Positions 16,549 to 26,699 of a DNA stretch of 64,000 nucleotides are shown here, piece by piece. Source of the stretch: Fusobacterium sp. FSA-380-WT-3A (GTDB taxonomy: Bacteria; Fusobacteriota; Fusobacteriia; Fusobacteriales; Fusobacteriaceae); NCBI RefSeq assembly GCF_012843705.1, contig NZ_JABAFQ010000005.1, positions 44,510-108,509 of the forward strand, in the 5' to 3' direction. Positions within the stretch are counted from its first letter, which is position 1. Each line of letters starts with the position of its first letter. Under the pieces are notes generated by a model, which was not told the DNA's origin, searched no databases, and was given only the letters and a program-made list of their open reading frames with translations. Position numbers and translations under genes: made by a program.

Positions 16549-18279
16549 TTATAAACTATCTACAAATTTTACAAATCCCTCTTTAACAACCTCTAATTTT
16601 TCTTCAGACTTTTCTTTAGAATCTGCTTTTACATAGATATAATATTTAATTTTTGGTTCTGTTCCAGAAGGTCTTACAGTTATCTTAATATCATCCTCTA
16701 ATATAAATTGTAATACATCAGATTTTGGAAGTTCTATAGTTTTTCTTTCACATTTTTCTAGATTGATTTCTACACGTTTTTCAAAATCTTTTAATGTAAG
16801 AACTTTTTTACCTAAAATTTCTGTTATTTCTCTTTCTCTTAATTGTTCCATTATATGAGCAATTTCTTTTGCTCCATCCATTCCTTTTTTAGTAACAGAA
16901 ACTGTTGATTCTCCATACCATCCATATTTTTCATAGATTTTTTCTATTTCATTAGCTATAGATGTTCCTTGACTAGCATAGTAAGCTCCTATTTCAGCAA
17001 GTAAAAGTGAAGCTACAACAGCATCTTTATCTCTTACATGAGTTCCTTTTAAATATCCTATAGACTCTTCAAATCCAAATAGATAAGTTCCATCTAACAC
17101 TTTATTTTTAAACTCTTCTATTTTTTCTCCAATATATTTAAATCCTGTAAGAGTTCTATAAACTTTTACTCCATAAGCTTTTCCTATCTCATCTAGTATA
17201 GGGGTAGAAACTATTGTTGAAACAACTGCTCCATTTGTAGGTAATGGTTTTGTCATTTTTAAAATATATTCCATAAATAACATTCCAATTTGGTTTCCAT
17301 TTGGATAGAACCATTTTCCCTCTTTTGTTTTTACAGCTATTCCTGTTCTATCTCCATCTGGGTCATTAGCTATACATAAATCTGCTCCAACTTCATCAGC
17401 TAATTTTGTTGAAAGAGCAAATACTGTAGTATCTTCTGGATTTGCATAAGAACAAGTTGGGAACATTCCATCTGGTTGCTCTTGTTCTTTTACTACATAT
17501 ACACTTTCAAATCCCATTTCAGCTAATATTCTTTTTACAGGTCTTCCAGCTGTTCCATGTAATGGAGAGTATACTATTTTATAATCTTTTTTACCAGGAA
17601 TATCTACATGAATAGCTTCTTTTTTAACTTCTTCTATAAATCTATTATCTAATTTTTCTCCAACTATTTCTAATAGTCCTTTTGCTTTAGCCTCTTCTTC
17701 TGTAACCATTTTTATCTCTGCAAAATCTTCTATTGCATTAACTGCATTGATTATTCCAGAAGCTTGAGGTTCTACTATTTGTCCTCCAATATCCCAATAA
17801 ACTTTATATCCATTATATTCTTGTGGGTTATGAGAAGCTGTTACCATTATTCCAGCTTGAGCTTTTAATTCTCTAACTGCAAAAGATAATTCAGGTGTAG
17901 TTCTTAAAGATTCAAATAGATATGATTTTATTCCATTTCCTGCTAATACAAGAGCTGAGTTTACTGCATATTCATATGACCCAATTCTACAATCATAAGC
18001 AATAGCAACTCCTTTTTTCATTCCCTCTTCTCCAGTTGTTGCTATTAAATAATTTGCTAACCCTTGAGTAGCTTTTCTAACCATATATTTATTTATTCTA
18101 TTGGTACCTACTCCTCTTACTCCTCTCATTCCAGCAGTTCCGAAACTTATATTAGTATAAAATCTTTCTTGTATTTCTTTTTCATTTCCTTCTAACTCTC
18201 TTAATTCTTTTTTGTCCTCTTCATCAATGTAAGGTGAGTTTAACCAAAGGTTATACCCTTTTAAAGTTTTTTCATCCAT
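16549..18279 (-). CDS. Phosphoglucomutase/phosphomannomutase
   Basis: A 576-residue alpha-D-phosphohexomutase of the long PgcA type. The phosphoserine loop is MVTASHNPQEYNGYK with Ser 149. The metal site NDPDGDRTGI lies near residue 300, the sugar-binding GFEESIGYL near 400, and the phosphate-binding RPSGTEPKIKYYIYV near 535. It interconverts glucose 1- and 6-phosphate in the cytosol. Together with galU upstream it supplies UDP-glucose, and it would also take up glucose 1-phosphate from the galactose pathway encoded elsewhere in the window. Gap to galU is 25 bases. Confidence 0.92.
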   Translation of the reverse strand: MDEKTLKGYNLWLNSPYIDEEDKKELRELEGNEKEIQERFYTNISFGTAGMRGVRGVGTNRINKYMVRKATQGLANYLIATTGEEGMKKGVAIAYDCRIGSYEYAVNSALVLAGNGIKSYLFESLRTTPELSFAVRELKAQAGIMVTASHNPQEYNGYKVYWDIGGQIVEPQASGIINAVNAIEDFAEIKMVTEEEAKAKGLLEIVGEKLDNRFIEEVKKEAIHVDIPGKKDYKIVYSPLHGTAGRPVKRILAEMGFESVYVVKEQEQPDGMFPTCSYANPEDTTVFALSTKLADEVGADLCIANDPDGDRTGIAVKTKEGKWFYPNGNQIGMLFMEYILKMTKPLPTNGAVVSTIVSTPILDEIGKAYGVKVYRTLTGFKYIGEKIEEFKNKVLDGTYLFGFEESIGYLKGTHVRDKDAVVASLLLAEIGAYYASQGTSIANEIEKIYEKYGWYGESTVSVTKKGMDGAKEIAHIMEQLREREITEILGKKVLTLKDFEKRVEINLEKCERKTIELPKSDVLQFILEDDIKITVRPSGTEPKIKYYIYVKADSKEKSEEKLEVVKEGFVKFVDSL

Positions 18280-18304
18280 ACTTGTCCCCCTTTATTGTGT
18301 TAGT

Positions 18305-19189
18305 TTATTTTATAATTAATTCTTCTTTTAAATATTTTATAAGTTCTTCTCTTGTTTCTTCATTTCTTAAACCAAATTCAATATTTGCTTTTAAAAGACC
18401 TATTTTATTTCCAATATCATATCTTTTTCCTTGAAAATTATGTGCTACTACTTTATTTCCATCTTTTAACATTTTTAAAATAGCATCTGTAAGTTGAATT
18501 TCTCCACCTTTTCCTGGTTTTGTTTCCTCTAAATATTTAAAAATTTTTCCATCTAATAAATATCTTCCAAGGCAAGCAAGAGTTGAAGGAGCTTCATCTA
18601 TAGCTGGTTTTTCTATAAAATCTTCTACCTCCACTGTCTTATCATCTAATTTTAAAAATGGTTTTACTATTCCATATTTAGAAACATCTTTTTCAGGGAC
18701 ATTCTGAACTCCTAATACACTAGCCCCATATTTTTCATGAATGTCCATTAATTGTGATGTAGCTGTTTTATCATTATAGACAATATCATCTCCTAGAGCT
18801 ATTACAAATGGCTCATCTCCAATAAATGGTTTTGCTTTTAAAATAGCATGCCCTAATCCTAATGGGTGATTTTGTCTAACATAATATATATTTGCTAAAT
18901 TTGAAAGATGTTTTACTTTTTCTAATAAATCTTCTTTTCCTTCTTCTTTTAATGTTTCTTCTAATTCAAAAGAATAATCAAAATGGTCCTCTATAGAATT
19001 TTTATTTCTTCCTGTAATTATAACTATATCTTTAATTCCAGATTCAACTAATTCTTCTACTATATATTGTAAAGAAGGTTTATCAACTATAACTAACATT
19101 TCTTTTGGTTGAGCCTTAGTAGCTGGTAAAACTCTTGTTCCCAGTCCAGCTGCTGGTATTACTGCTTTTGTAACTTTTTTCATCCCCAT
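18305..19189 (-). CDS. galU: UTP-glucose-1-phosphate uridylyltransferase
   Basis: A 294-residue nucleotidyltransferase. The N-terminus has the signature KAVIPAAGLGTRVLPATKAQPKEML, and further conserved blocks are QNHPLGLGHAIL, FVIALGDDIVY, FIEKPAIDEAPS and GKGGEIQLTDAI. It makes UDP-glucose from UTP and glucose 1-phosphate in the cytosol. It lies 15 bases after metG and ahead of the phosphohexomutase. UDP-glucose also serves the GalT reaction. Length is normal. Confidence 0.95.
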   Translation of the reverse strand: MGMKKVTKAVIPAAGLGTRVLPATKAQPKEMLVIVDKPSLQYIVEELVESGIKDIVIITGRNKNSIEDHFDYSFELEETLKEEGKEDLLEKVKHLSNLANIYYVRQNHPLGLGHAILKAKPFIGDEPFVIALGDDIVYNDKTATSQLMDIHEKYGASVLGVQNVPEKDVSKYGIVKPFLKLDDKTVEVEDFIEKPAIDEAPSTLACLGRYLLDGKIFKYLEETKPGKGGEIQLTDAILKMLKDGNKVVAHNFQGKRYDIGNKIGLLKANIEFGLRNEETREELIKYLKEELIIK

Positions 19190-19204
19190 CCCTCCAAAAA
19201 TTTA

Positions 19205-21124
19205 TTATTTTATTTTTGAACCTACTTTTACTGATGAATCTATTTCTACTAATTTAATTCTTTTCTTTTCTTCTGAACTTAAAAGCATTCCTTGAGAAAG
19301 TTCTCCTCTTAAAACAACAGGCTCCAAGTTTACAACTGCTAATACTTTTTTTCCAACTAACTCTTTATATTCTGGATAATATTTAGCAATTCCTGATACT
19401 ATTTGTCTAATATTTTTTCCATCATTTACTTTAAATTTTAAAAGTTTATCAGAACCTTCTACTTTATCAGCTTCTAATATCTCTACAACTTTTATTTCTA
19501 CTTTTGAAAATTCATCTATATTAATAGGATTTTCTATTTTTAAATCTTTATTTACAGGATTTTTTTCTTTAACTTCTTTTTCTACTTCTAATCTTGGGAA
19601 TATTGGAGAAGCATTTCCTAATTTATGTCCAACTTCTAATATATTCCAAGGTTTTACATTTTCAACTAATGCTTTTTCTATATCATCAGTATATCCTAAT
19701 TGATTCCATATTTTTTGTCCAGCCTCTGGCATATATGGAGCTACTAAAACTGCTACTTTATATAGAGATTCAACTAACATATTCATTACTGTAGCAAGTC
19801 TTTCTTTTTTACTTTCATCTTTTATTAACAACCATGGAGTAGTTTCATCTATATATTTATTCATTCTAGAGATAAATTTCCAAATAGTTTCTAAAGCTCT
19901 TGAAAATTCTAATCTTGACATCATATCTTCCACTTGAACTAAAGTTTCATCAAATAATTTTTGAGCTTCTAAATCTATAGCTTCATACTCTCCAGTTTTT
20001 ACAATCTCTTCACCAAAATATTTTTTATACATTCCTAATGTTCTATTTAATAAGTTTCCTAAGTCGTTAGCAAGGTCTGAATTTATTCTTGTAACTATTG
20101 CTTTTGTTGAATAATCTCCATCATTTCCAAAAGAAACTTCTCTTAATAGATAATATCTAAAAGCATCTACTCCATATTTTTTTACTTCTTCTAATGGAGC
20201 TACAACATTTCCTTTAGATTTTGACATTTTTTCACCTTCAGAAGTCCACCACCCATGAGCAACTATCTTATCTGGCAATTTAACTCCTGCCGATAACAAC
20301 ATACAAGGCCAAATTATAGCATGGAATCTAACTATATCTTTTCCTAATAGGTGTACAACTTCTCCATTTTCCCATCTTTTTTGGAATTCTTCAGGATTAT
20401 TTTCATATCCCACTGCTGTTAAATAGTTTGTTAATGCATCAAACCAAACATAAGTTATATGTCCAGGTGCAAATTCAATAGGGATTCCCCATTCAAATGT
20501 ATTTCTTGAAATTGATAAATCTTGTAGCCCTTGTTTTATAAATGATATAACTTCATTTCTTCTTGAACGAGGTAAAATAAAATCTGGATGTTCATCTATA
20601 TGTTTTAATAGTGCATCTTGATATTTAGACATTCTAAAGAAATAAGATTCCTCTTTAACCATTCTTAATTTTTTTCCACAGTCAGGACATTGGTCTTCTC
20701 CAACTATTTGATTTTCAGGAACGAAAGTTTCACAAGAAACGCAATATTTTCCTTCATATTCTCCCTTGTAAATATCTCCTTTTTCATAAACAGTTTGTAA
20801 AATTTTCTTTACTGCTTTTTTATGTCTTTCTTCTGTAGTTCTTATAAAATCATCATTTTTTATATTTAAAGCTTTCCACATTTCTACAAATCTAGGAGCC
20901 ATTAAATCTGTCCACTCTTGAGGAGTCATTCCTTTAGCTTTAGCAGTTTCCTCTACTTTTTGTCCATGTTCATCTGTTCCTGTTAAGAAATATACATCAT
21001 AACCCATTGTTCTTTTATATCTAGCCATTACATCAGCTGCAATAGTTGTATAAGCACTTCCTACATGTGGGTCTCCATTTACATAATATATCGGTGTTGT
21101 TATATAAAAGTTTTTACTTTCCAT
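19205..21124 (-). CDS. metG: Methionyl-tRNA synthetase
   Basis: A 639-residue class I tRNA synthetase. ITTPIYYVNGDPHVGSAYT holds the HIGH-type motif; EKMSKSKGNVV is the KMSKS loop. A zinc knuckle is present (CVSCETF and CPDC). The C-terminal extension from about residue 535 (NIDEFSKVEIKVVEILEADK) is the EMAP/Trbp111-like tRNA-binding domain. The start ATG overlaps the stop TAA of the upstream acyltransferase gene by one base, so the two are coupled. Followed by galU in the same operon. Confidence 0.96.
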   Translation of the reverse strand: MESKNFYITTPIYYVNGDPHVGSAYTTIAADVMARYKRTMGYDVYFLTGTDEHGQKVEETAKAKGMTPQEWTDLMAPRFVEMWKALNIKNDDFIRTTEERHKKAVKKILQTVYEKGDIYKGEYEGKYCVSCETFVPENQIVGEDQCPDCGKKLRMVKEESYFFRMSKYQDALLKHIDEHPDFILPRSRRNEVISFIKQGLQDLSISRNTFEWGIPIEFAPGHITYVWFDALTNYLTAVGYENNPEEFQKRWENGEVVHLLGKDIVRFHAIIWPCMLLSAGVKLPDKIVAHGWWTSEGEKMSKSKGNVVAPLEEVKKYGVDAFRYYLLREVSFGNDGDYSTKAIVTRINSDLANDLGNLLNRTLGMYKKYFGEEIVKTGEYEAIDLEAQKLFDETLVQVEDMMSRLEFSRALETIWKFISRMNKYIDETTPWLLIKDESKKERLATVMNMLVESLYKVAVLVAPYMPEAGQKIWNQLGYTDDIEKALVENVKPWNILEVGHKLGNASPIFPRLEVEKEVKEKNPVNKDLKIENPINIDEFSKVEIKVVEILEADKVEGSDKLLKFKVNDGKNIRQIVSGIAKYYPEYKELVGKKVLAVVNLEPVVLRGELSQGMLLSSEEKKRIKLVEIDSSVKVGSKIK

Positions 21125-21747
21125 TATCTCTCCTTTATTTTTTTCTCTGCTAATTCATTTATATCATTTAATTTTTGTTCAACAATTTTTTGATATTCTT
21201 CTACAGAAATATCTTTTGATATTTCCATTGGCTCACTTATTATGCAAATTACTTTGGAAAAAGGTTTTGGAATTTGGCATTTATCCCAAGTTTTTGATAA
21301 TACCCATTTTTTACTGTAAGCTGCTCCCATAAAAACCATTGGCTTTTGTGATTTTTGAGCAACATATATCATTCCATGTTTTGCTTCAAAGGCTGGTCCT
21401 TTTGGTCCATCTAAAGGAGTTCCTATTGTATAACCCTCTTTCACTGCTTTAATAAGTTGAACTAGACCTTTTACTGAATCTTTTCCAGAAGACCCTCTTA
21501 TCATTTTATATCCTAATTTTTCAAGAGGAACAGAAATTAATTCTCCATCAGCTGAAGGACTAGCAAGTCCAGCTCTCTTTTTTATAAATCCCAAAGCTAA
21601 TACAGTAGATACTACTTTATTATGCCATAAAGCTAATACATAATTTTTATCATCTTCTATATTTTCTTTTCCTATTATTTCTATCTTAAGAGTTAATTTT
21701 ATTATCATGATAAAATAATAGACTAACATTCCATAAAATCTATACAT
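21124..21747 (-). CDS. DUF374-family lysophospholipid acyltransferase-like protein
   Basis: A 207-residue protein with an N-terminal membrane segment (about residues 5-20). ALWHNKVV carries the acyltransferase His, and SPSADGELISVPLEKLGYKMIRGSS is the conserved block of the DUF374/LPLAT family, with GTPLDGPKGPAF further on. Members act on lipid precursors at the inner membrane; the acceptor is not known. It heads the operon acyltransferase-metG-galU-phosphohexomutase; the ATG at 21747 follows GAAAG, a modest ribosome site. Confidence 0.85.
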   Translation of the reverse strand: MYRFYGMLVYYFIMIIKLTLKIEIIGKENIEDDKNYVLALWHNKVVSTVLALGFIKKRAGLASPSADGELISVPLEKLGYKMIRGSSGKDSVKGLVQLIKAVKEGYTIGTPLDGPKGPAFEAKHGMIYVAQKSQKPMVFMGAAYSKKWVLSKTWDKCQIPKPFSKVICIISEPMEISKDISVEEYQKIVEQKLNDINELAEKKIKER

Positions 21748-21837
21748 TCTTTCACTTTCTCCTATATTTATATTTCGATTATATCATCAAAAAAAACAAT
21801 TTGCAAGAATTATAGAAAACAATTTCTCAGACTTTAC

Positions 21838-21880
21838 AAAAAAAGCTACTATCTTTCTTGAAAATAAGATAATAGCTTTT
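21838..21880 (-). terminator. Intrinsic terminator of the nucleoside kinase-sppA-ybaB group
   Basis: AAAAGCTACTATCTT (21841-21855) pairs with AAGATAATAGCTTTT (21866-21880), with one G-U pair on the minus strand, followed there by T-rich sequence. Confidence 0.82.
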
Positions 21881-21892
21881 TATCTATTTAGA

Positions 21893-22240
21893 CTAGAATA
21901 ATCCTGGAATATTCATTCCACCAGTTACTCTTGACATTTCTTTTTCAGATAATTCTTCAGCTTGTCTCATAGCTTCTTTTACAGCAGAAAGAACTAAATC
22001 TTCTAACATTTCTTTATCTGATACAGCATCTTTTATAGTTTCTTCTGATATTGAAATACTAATAACTTCTTTTTGTCCGTTAGCTTTTACTACTACAGCT
22101 CCACCACCAACAGATGCTTCAACTTCTTTCTCTTTTAATTCTTCTTGTATTTTTAACATTTCTTGTTGCATAGCTTGTGCTTGTTTTATTATATCCATTT
22201 GATTTGCCCCAGCTTTAGCTGTTTTTAATTTTCTTACCAC
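21893..22240 (-). CDS. YbaB/EbfC family nucleoid-associated protein
   Basis: A 115-residue protein. [21 protein letters not shown] (about 18-38) is the N-terminal coiled-coil helix of the family, followed by the beta region [20 protein letters not shown] and a C-terminal helix that ends in a Gly/Met-rich tail (GGMNIPGLF). The family is known to bind DNA as dimers. GGAGGATTT-like sequence stands upstream. Downstream gene of the sppA group, followed by the terminator. Genes of this type often sit beside dnaX and recR, but not here. Confidence 0.92.
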   Translation of the reverse strand: MVRKLKTAKAGANQMDIIKQAQAMQQEMLKIQEELKEKEVEASVGGGAVVVKANGQKEVISISISEETIKDAVSDKEMLEDLVLSAVKEAMRQAEELSEKEMSRVTGGMNIPGLF

Positions 22241-22302
22241 TTTTAAATCCTCCTAAGTAATTTGTCTCACACAAAATATTATACATAATTTTAAAAATTA
22301 TT

Positions 22303-24132
22303 TCAATAGTAAATTTCTAAATTTGGAGCATAAACTATAGGTTTATAAAAAAATTCTTCTAAAAATTCATCTTTTTGTAATATTTTTTCTACACTACTAT
22401 TTAATGAAAGTTTTGAGAATATATATTTAGGTAAAAATTTTCTAAATATTTCTTCTAATTTTCTACTTTCTAAACTTTCTATAACTGTATAATCTTTAAG
22501 TTCTAAATCCTTAGCCAAATCAGATATAGTTTTTTCTAATCCACCAATTTCATCTACAAGCCCAATCTCTTTCGCTTCTTCTCCTAACCATACTTTTCCT
22601 TGAGCTATTTTCTGAACATCCTCTATTTTCATATTTCTACCTAGAGCAACTTTTGAAATAAATTCTTCATATCCTTCTAAGCTAGAATAATATATTTTAT
22701 CTATTTCCTCTTTAGATAAAGGTTTTGTTATATCATATAGATTTGTAAATTTTCCATTACTAATCTCTTCATAATTAATTCCTATTTTTTCTACTAATTT
22801 TGAAACATCTGGAATTATACTTACAACTCCTATTGACCCTGTTATAGTTTCTTTATTAGCATAGATTTTATCTCCAGCTGAAGCTATATAATATCCACCA
22901 GAAGCAGCAACTCCTCCCATAGAAATATAGACAGGTTTTTCTATTTTTCTCACAGCCTCATATATTATATCTGAATCAAGTGCTGAACCACCAGGAGAGT
23001 TTATTCTTAAAACAATCCCTTTTACATTTTCTAGTTTATCAGCTTTTAATAGTTTCTCTTTTATCATATCAGCTTCTATTTTATTTTCTAACTGTGGATT
23101 ATCTCCAGAAGTTATAGTTCCTTCTGCATAAATTATAGCTATTTTATCTTTATTTTCTATAATTTTGTTATAATCAATTTCCTCTGCCAATCTTTCAAAA
23201 TAATCATCAATTGTTATTAATTCTTTTATGTCTTTTTTTTGTAAAAATTCTTCATAATACATTACTTCATCTATAATTTTATTTTCTTTTAAAATTTCTG
23301 GAGTTGCCATTACAAAATCTCCATTTAAAACTTTTTCATTAAATTTTTCATCCTTTATATTTCTAGTATTTTCTATATTTGAAATATAATTGTTATGTAA
23401 TTTATCCAATATTCTTGTTGTATTCTCTCTAAATTCTTGACTCATTTCTGATGAAACATAAGCTTCTCCAAAAGATTTATAATTTCCTATATGAATTACA
23501 TTAGCTCCTATAAATAATTTATCTCCTAAATTTTTATAATATGGATAACGAGCAGAATATCCACTTATATATGAATGAGCCCATTTATTATTAGGCATTA
23601 TTATCTCATTTCCAATAAGAGCTAAATTATAATTATGATTATCTAACCCTTCTGAATAAACATATATTTTTTTATCTTTTTCTTTTAATTCTTTAGTTTT
23701 TTCTTTTAATTCTTCAATTTGAGCTCTATTCAGTCCAGTATTTCCTAATTTTAGTACAATACCTTGTACCCTTTTATCTTTTTCTATCTTGTCTAATTTA
23801 TTTAAAAGTCCATAAAAATTAATCTTATTATCTATATCAAAAGGATTTTTTATTTTATTTTCTAGGACTTTATTATCTAAAGAAATTTCCAAATAAACTT
23901 TATCTGGTACTGCTGGTTTTCTATTGTCTATTTTTATAAGTTTACTTATTACAAAAATAGCTAATCCTAAAATTATTAATCTAAACATAGATTTAAAAAG
24001 TTCGATTAATAAAAATTTAATTAAATTTTTTATTTTTTTGAAAATTCTTTTACCCTTTCTTTTTTTATAAGATTTTTTTTCCTCTTTTTTTTCTACAAAT
24101 TCTTCATTGATATTATTTTCCAATTTCTCCAC
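22303..24132 (-). CDS. sppA: Signal peptide peptidase SppA, 67-kDa type
   Basis: A 609-residue membrane protease with two ClpP-like repeats. A basic cytosolic tail of about 45 residues precedes one hydrophobic segment at about 48-66. The general-base Lys is in GNYKSFGEAYVS (K219), and the nucleophile is Ser 411 in GGVAASGGYYIASAGDKIYA, the same arrangement as E. coli SppA, where Lys lies in the first repeat and Ser in the second. It degrades cleaved signal peptides at the inner membrane. It starts 8 bases after the nucleoside kinase stop. Confidence 0.92.
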   Translation of the reverse strand: MEKLENNINEEFVEKKEEKKSYKKRKGKRIFKKIKNLIKFLLIELFKSMFRLIILGLAIFVISKLIKIDNRKPAVPDKVYLEISLDNKVLENKIKNPFDIDNKINFYGLLNKLDKIEKDKRVQGIVLKLGNTGLNRAQIEELKEKTKELKEKDKKIYVYSEGLDNHNYNLALIGNEIIMPNNKWAHSYISGYSARYPYYKNLGDKLFIGANVIHIGNYKSFGEAYVSSEMSQEFRENTTRILDKLHNNYISNIENTRNIKDEKFNEKVLNGDFVMATPEILKENKIIDEVMYYEEFLQKKDIKELITIDDYFERLAEEIDYNKIIENKDKIAIIYAEGTITSGDNPQLENKIEADMIKEKLLKADKLENVKGIVLRINSPGGSALDSDIIYEAVRKIEKPVYISMGGVAASGGYYIASAGDKIYANKETITGSIGVVSIIPDVSKLVEKIGINYEEISNGKFTNLYDITKPLSKEEIDKIYYSSLEGYEEFISKVALGRNMKIEDVQKIAQGKVWLGEEAKEIGLVDEIGGLEKTISDLAKDLELKDYTVIESLESRKLEEIFRKFLPKYIFSKLSLNSSVEKILQKDEFLEEFFYKPIVYAPNLEIYY

Positions 24133-24140
24133 CCTTTTTA

Positions 24141-25616
24141 TTAATAATTATAAAATACACTTCCACCTATAAATTCTTTTAGTATTGAATCACTTGGTAC
24201 TAAAGATGATTCTATATCTACAAAGCAACTTAAAAGTTCCACTAATTTCTTAGCCTCTTCATATTGTGGGGATTCTATATCTATTTTTATAAGTTCTCTT
24301 ATAGCATACGGTTTTAATATTCCCAATTCATAACTTAAACTTGAATTAAAAATAGCATCTGCATCTTCTTGGAATGGAAATATCCATTTTTCTTCCCCTT
24401 TTCTAATGGAATTCCACATTTTTAATGTTTCTTCCCCTTCTGTATCTCTAGATAAACTATCTCTAACTATTCTTCTTATTTTTCTTACATCTGTTGTATG
24501 TACTCTATTATGTCTATCCATATTTGTTTGTGTTAAGCAACTAATATAAATTTTATATTTATTTTCTCTAGGAATATATTTCGTAAGTTCATCATTTAAT
24601 CCATGAATTCCCTCTATTATAATTATTCCACCCTCTTCTAATTGTACTTTATGCCCTTTTGCTTTTCTTTCACCTGTAAAGAAATCATATAAAGGTAATT
24701 CAGTTTCCTTTCCATCTATTAAATCTTTTAAATTCTTATTTAAAAGTTCAATATCCAAAGCATAAATAGTTTCAAAATCTTTGTTTCCATTTTCATCTAG
24801 TGGAACATTTGCTCTTCCAACATAATAATCATCTAAAGATATTGCTAAAGTTTTTATTCCACAAGTTTGAAGATGAAGTCTTAATTTTTTTGATAATGTA
24901 GTCTTTCCTGAAGAAGATGGTCCTGCTATTGTAACTATTTTTATATTTTTATTTTTCATAATATCGTTAGATATTTTATTTATTTTTTTACTGTGTAATG
25001 TTTCGTTTAACATAATAAGTTCTGCAATCTCTTTATTAAAGACTTTTTTATTAATACTTCCAGCAAAATTAATACCCATTATTTTTTCCCAAGTATTTCC
25101 TTCCTGAAAAGCTTTTGCTATTTTTGGGGTATCTTTCATTGGAGCTATTTCCCAATTATAAACTTCCATTGGAGTCTTCAAGATAAAACCATTATTGTAT
25201 CTATACAAATCAAAATCTTTTATTTTTCCAGTTCTTTTTTCTGGTGACAAATAAAAATAATCTATATAATCACCTATTTTATACTCTCTAATTTTTGCCC
25301 AACCACAATTTTTTAAAAGTTCTTGTATATCTTCTCTTGGAATATCTTTTCCTTTTTCTTTTAATTTTTCTATATCATCAATTGTCATTTCTATAGGTAT
25401 ATCTTCTAATATTATTTTTTTCATTTCATCTTTTATTTTTTCATACTCTTTTTTTGTTAAAGAAACTAGCTCTCCATCAAAAAAAATCTCTCCATAAGAA
25501 CCATTATTTAATGAATTTTGAATTTCTACATCATAATCTGGATATAATTTCCACATAGCTTTTAAAAAAACTAATTTTATTGTTTCATATTGTCTACTTT
25601 CTATAATCTTGCTCAT
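24141..25616 (-). CDS. Nucleoside kinase (uridine kinase/PRK-type) with threonyl-tRNA synthetase-like N-terminal domain
   Basis: About 491 residues from ATG 25616, which has GGAGG 5 bases upstream; the longer reading starts at a GTG that lies inside that ribosome site. The N-terminal 200 residues resemble the TGS/editing-domain portion of threonyl-tRNA synthetase, as in a known group of bacterial nucleoside kinases. The kinase domain has the P-loop GPSSSGKTTLSKK (about 232-244), then AISLDDYYVGR and IIIEGIHGLN typical of uridine kinase. It probably phosphorylates uridine/cytidine or another nucleoside in the cytosol; the substrate is uncertain. It precedes sppA. Confidence 0.82.
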   Translation of the reverse strand: MSKIIESRQYETIKLVFLKAMWKLYPDYDVEIQNSLNNGSYGEIFFDGELVSLTKKEYEKIKDEMKKIILEDIPIEMTIDDIEKLKEKGKDIPREDIQELLKNCGWAKIREYKIGDYIDYFYLSPEKRTGKIKDFDLYRYNNGFILKTPMEVYNWEIAPMKDTPKIAKAFQEGNTWEKIMGINFAGSINKKVFNKEIAELIMLNETLHSKKINKISNDIMKNKNIKIVTIAGPSSSGKTTLSKKLRLHLQTCGIKTLAISLDDYYVGRANVPLDENGNKDFETIYALDIELLNKNLKDLIDGKETELPLYDFFTGERKAKGHKVQLEEGGIIIIEGIHGLNDELTKYIPRENKYKIYISCLTQTNMDRHNRVHTTDVRKIRRIVRDSLSRDTEGEETLKMWNSIRKGEEKWIFPFQEDADAIFNSSLSYELGILKPYAIRELIKIDIESPQYEEAKKLVELLSCFVDIESSLVPSDSILKEFIGGSVFYNY

Positions 25617-25759
25617 AAACTCCTCCACAATAAAGATTTTTTTATAATTATATTATATTGACGGATTTTTAACAAAATTTGTTCTCTTTTTTTAAAAATT
25701 AATAAAAATAAAAAATTATTATAATTTTTTGATTAAACAAAAACTTAAGATTTTTTATT

Positions 25760-26479
25760 TTAATCTAAGTATATCATTTTCTTAGTCATTCCTCCATCAA
25801 CTAAAATATTTGCCCCATTTATAAAATCATTTTCTTCATCACTTAAAAATAAACAAAGGTTTACAATATCCTTAGGTTTTCCAACTCTTCCAGATGGATG
25901 TTGTTTATGGTCTTTTTCTCTTAAATTTTCATAATCTTCTACTTCTATCCAACCTGGACTTATAGCATTAACTGTTATTTTAGTTCCACTAAGAGATACA
26001 CAAAGGGTATTAGTTAAAGATACAAGACCTCCTTTAGAGCTTCCATAAGCTTCCCAATCAGATTCATTTTGATGATATCTTGTAGAAGCTATATTTATAA
26101 TTCTTCCAAAGTCTGCATCCTCATTTATTTTTATAAACTCTTTACAACAAATAAAACTTCCTCTTAAATTTGTATTTATAACTTCATCAAATTCATTAAT
26201 TTCTATTTCATTTATAGATTTATTAAATTTACTGATAGCTCCATTGTTAATTAAAATATGTACCTCTCCAAATTTTTCTTTAATCATTTGAAAAATATTT
26301 TTTATTTCTTTTTCATTTTTTAAATCTACCTTAAAAAAATGAATATTTTTATTTTTAATTTCATTTTCTTTTATTTCTAAAATATCTAAAGCAAAAACTT
26401 CATATCCTTTTTTACTAAATCCTTCTACAAGTGCTTTTCCAATTCCTCTAGCTCCACCAGTAATGATGACTTTTTTCAT
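25760..26479 (-). CDS. Short-chain dehydrogenase/reductase (SDR)
   Basis: A 239-residue classical SDR. The dinucleotide-binding loop TGGARGIG lies at 7-14, NNGAI near 90 follows the cofactor NNAG pattern, and the catalytic set is Ser (INIAST), Tyr and Lys in YGSSK. The C-terminus has NAISPGWIEV and FINGANILVDGGMT, typical of this group. The fold is well supported but the substrate cannot be predicted. It stands alone, after a long A/T-rich gap with structured sequence on the same strand. No convincing ribosome site other than AGGAGTT about 10 bases upstream of the ATG. Confidence 0.87.
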   Translation of the reverse strand: MKKVIITGGARGIGKALVEGFSKKGYEVFALDILEIKENEIKNKNIHFFKVDLKNEKEIKNIFQMIKEKFGEVHILINNGAISKFNKSINEIEINEFDEVINTNLRGSFICCKEFIKINEDADFGRIINIASTRYHQNESDWEAYGSSKGGLVSLTNTLCVSLSGTKITVNAISPGWIEVEDYENLREKDHKQHPSGRVGKPKDIVNLCLFLSDEENDFINGANILVDGGMTKKMIYLD

Positions 26480-26652
26480 AATATTTTTTTAACTCCTTTT
26501 TTATTTTAAAGTTTTTATAATAATAAAAATATATAAAAGTTTTAAATACTTTTTTTATAATTTTTACATATTTTTATTATACTATAGATTTATAATTAAT
26601 TTTACTTTTTTCTTTTCATACTTTAATATATTATTTTTATACTAAACATATT
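26480..26652. other. AT-rich upstream region of the SDR gene
   Basis: This stretch between the SDR start and the hairpin at 26653-26690 holds no gene. On the minus strand the sequence carries several TATAAT-like hexamers but I could not pick one promoter. It may hold the SDR promoter if the hairpin upstream ends an earlier transcript. Confidence 0.4.
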
Positions 26653-26690
26653 AAAAGGGCTATTTGAAAATTTTCATCTCCAAATAGCCC
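26653..26690 (-). terminator. Hairpin, likely terminator of a minus-strand RNA
   Basis: GGGCTATTTG (26657-26666) pairs with CAAATAGCCC (26681-26690) with a 14-base loop; on the minus strand TTTTAATA follows. No protein gene ends here, so it would end the transcript of the unexplained region at about 26.7-27.15 kb, or act as leader attenuator of the SDR gene. Confidence 0.6.
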
Positions 26691-26699
26691 CCTATATTA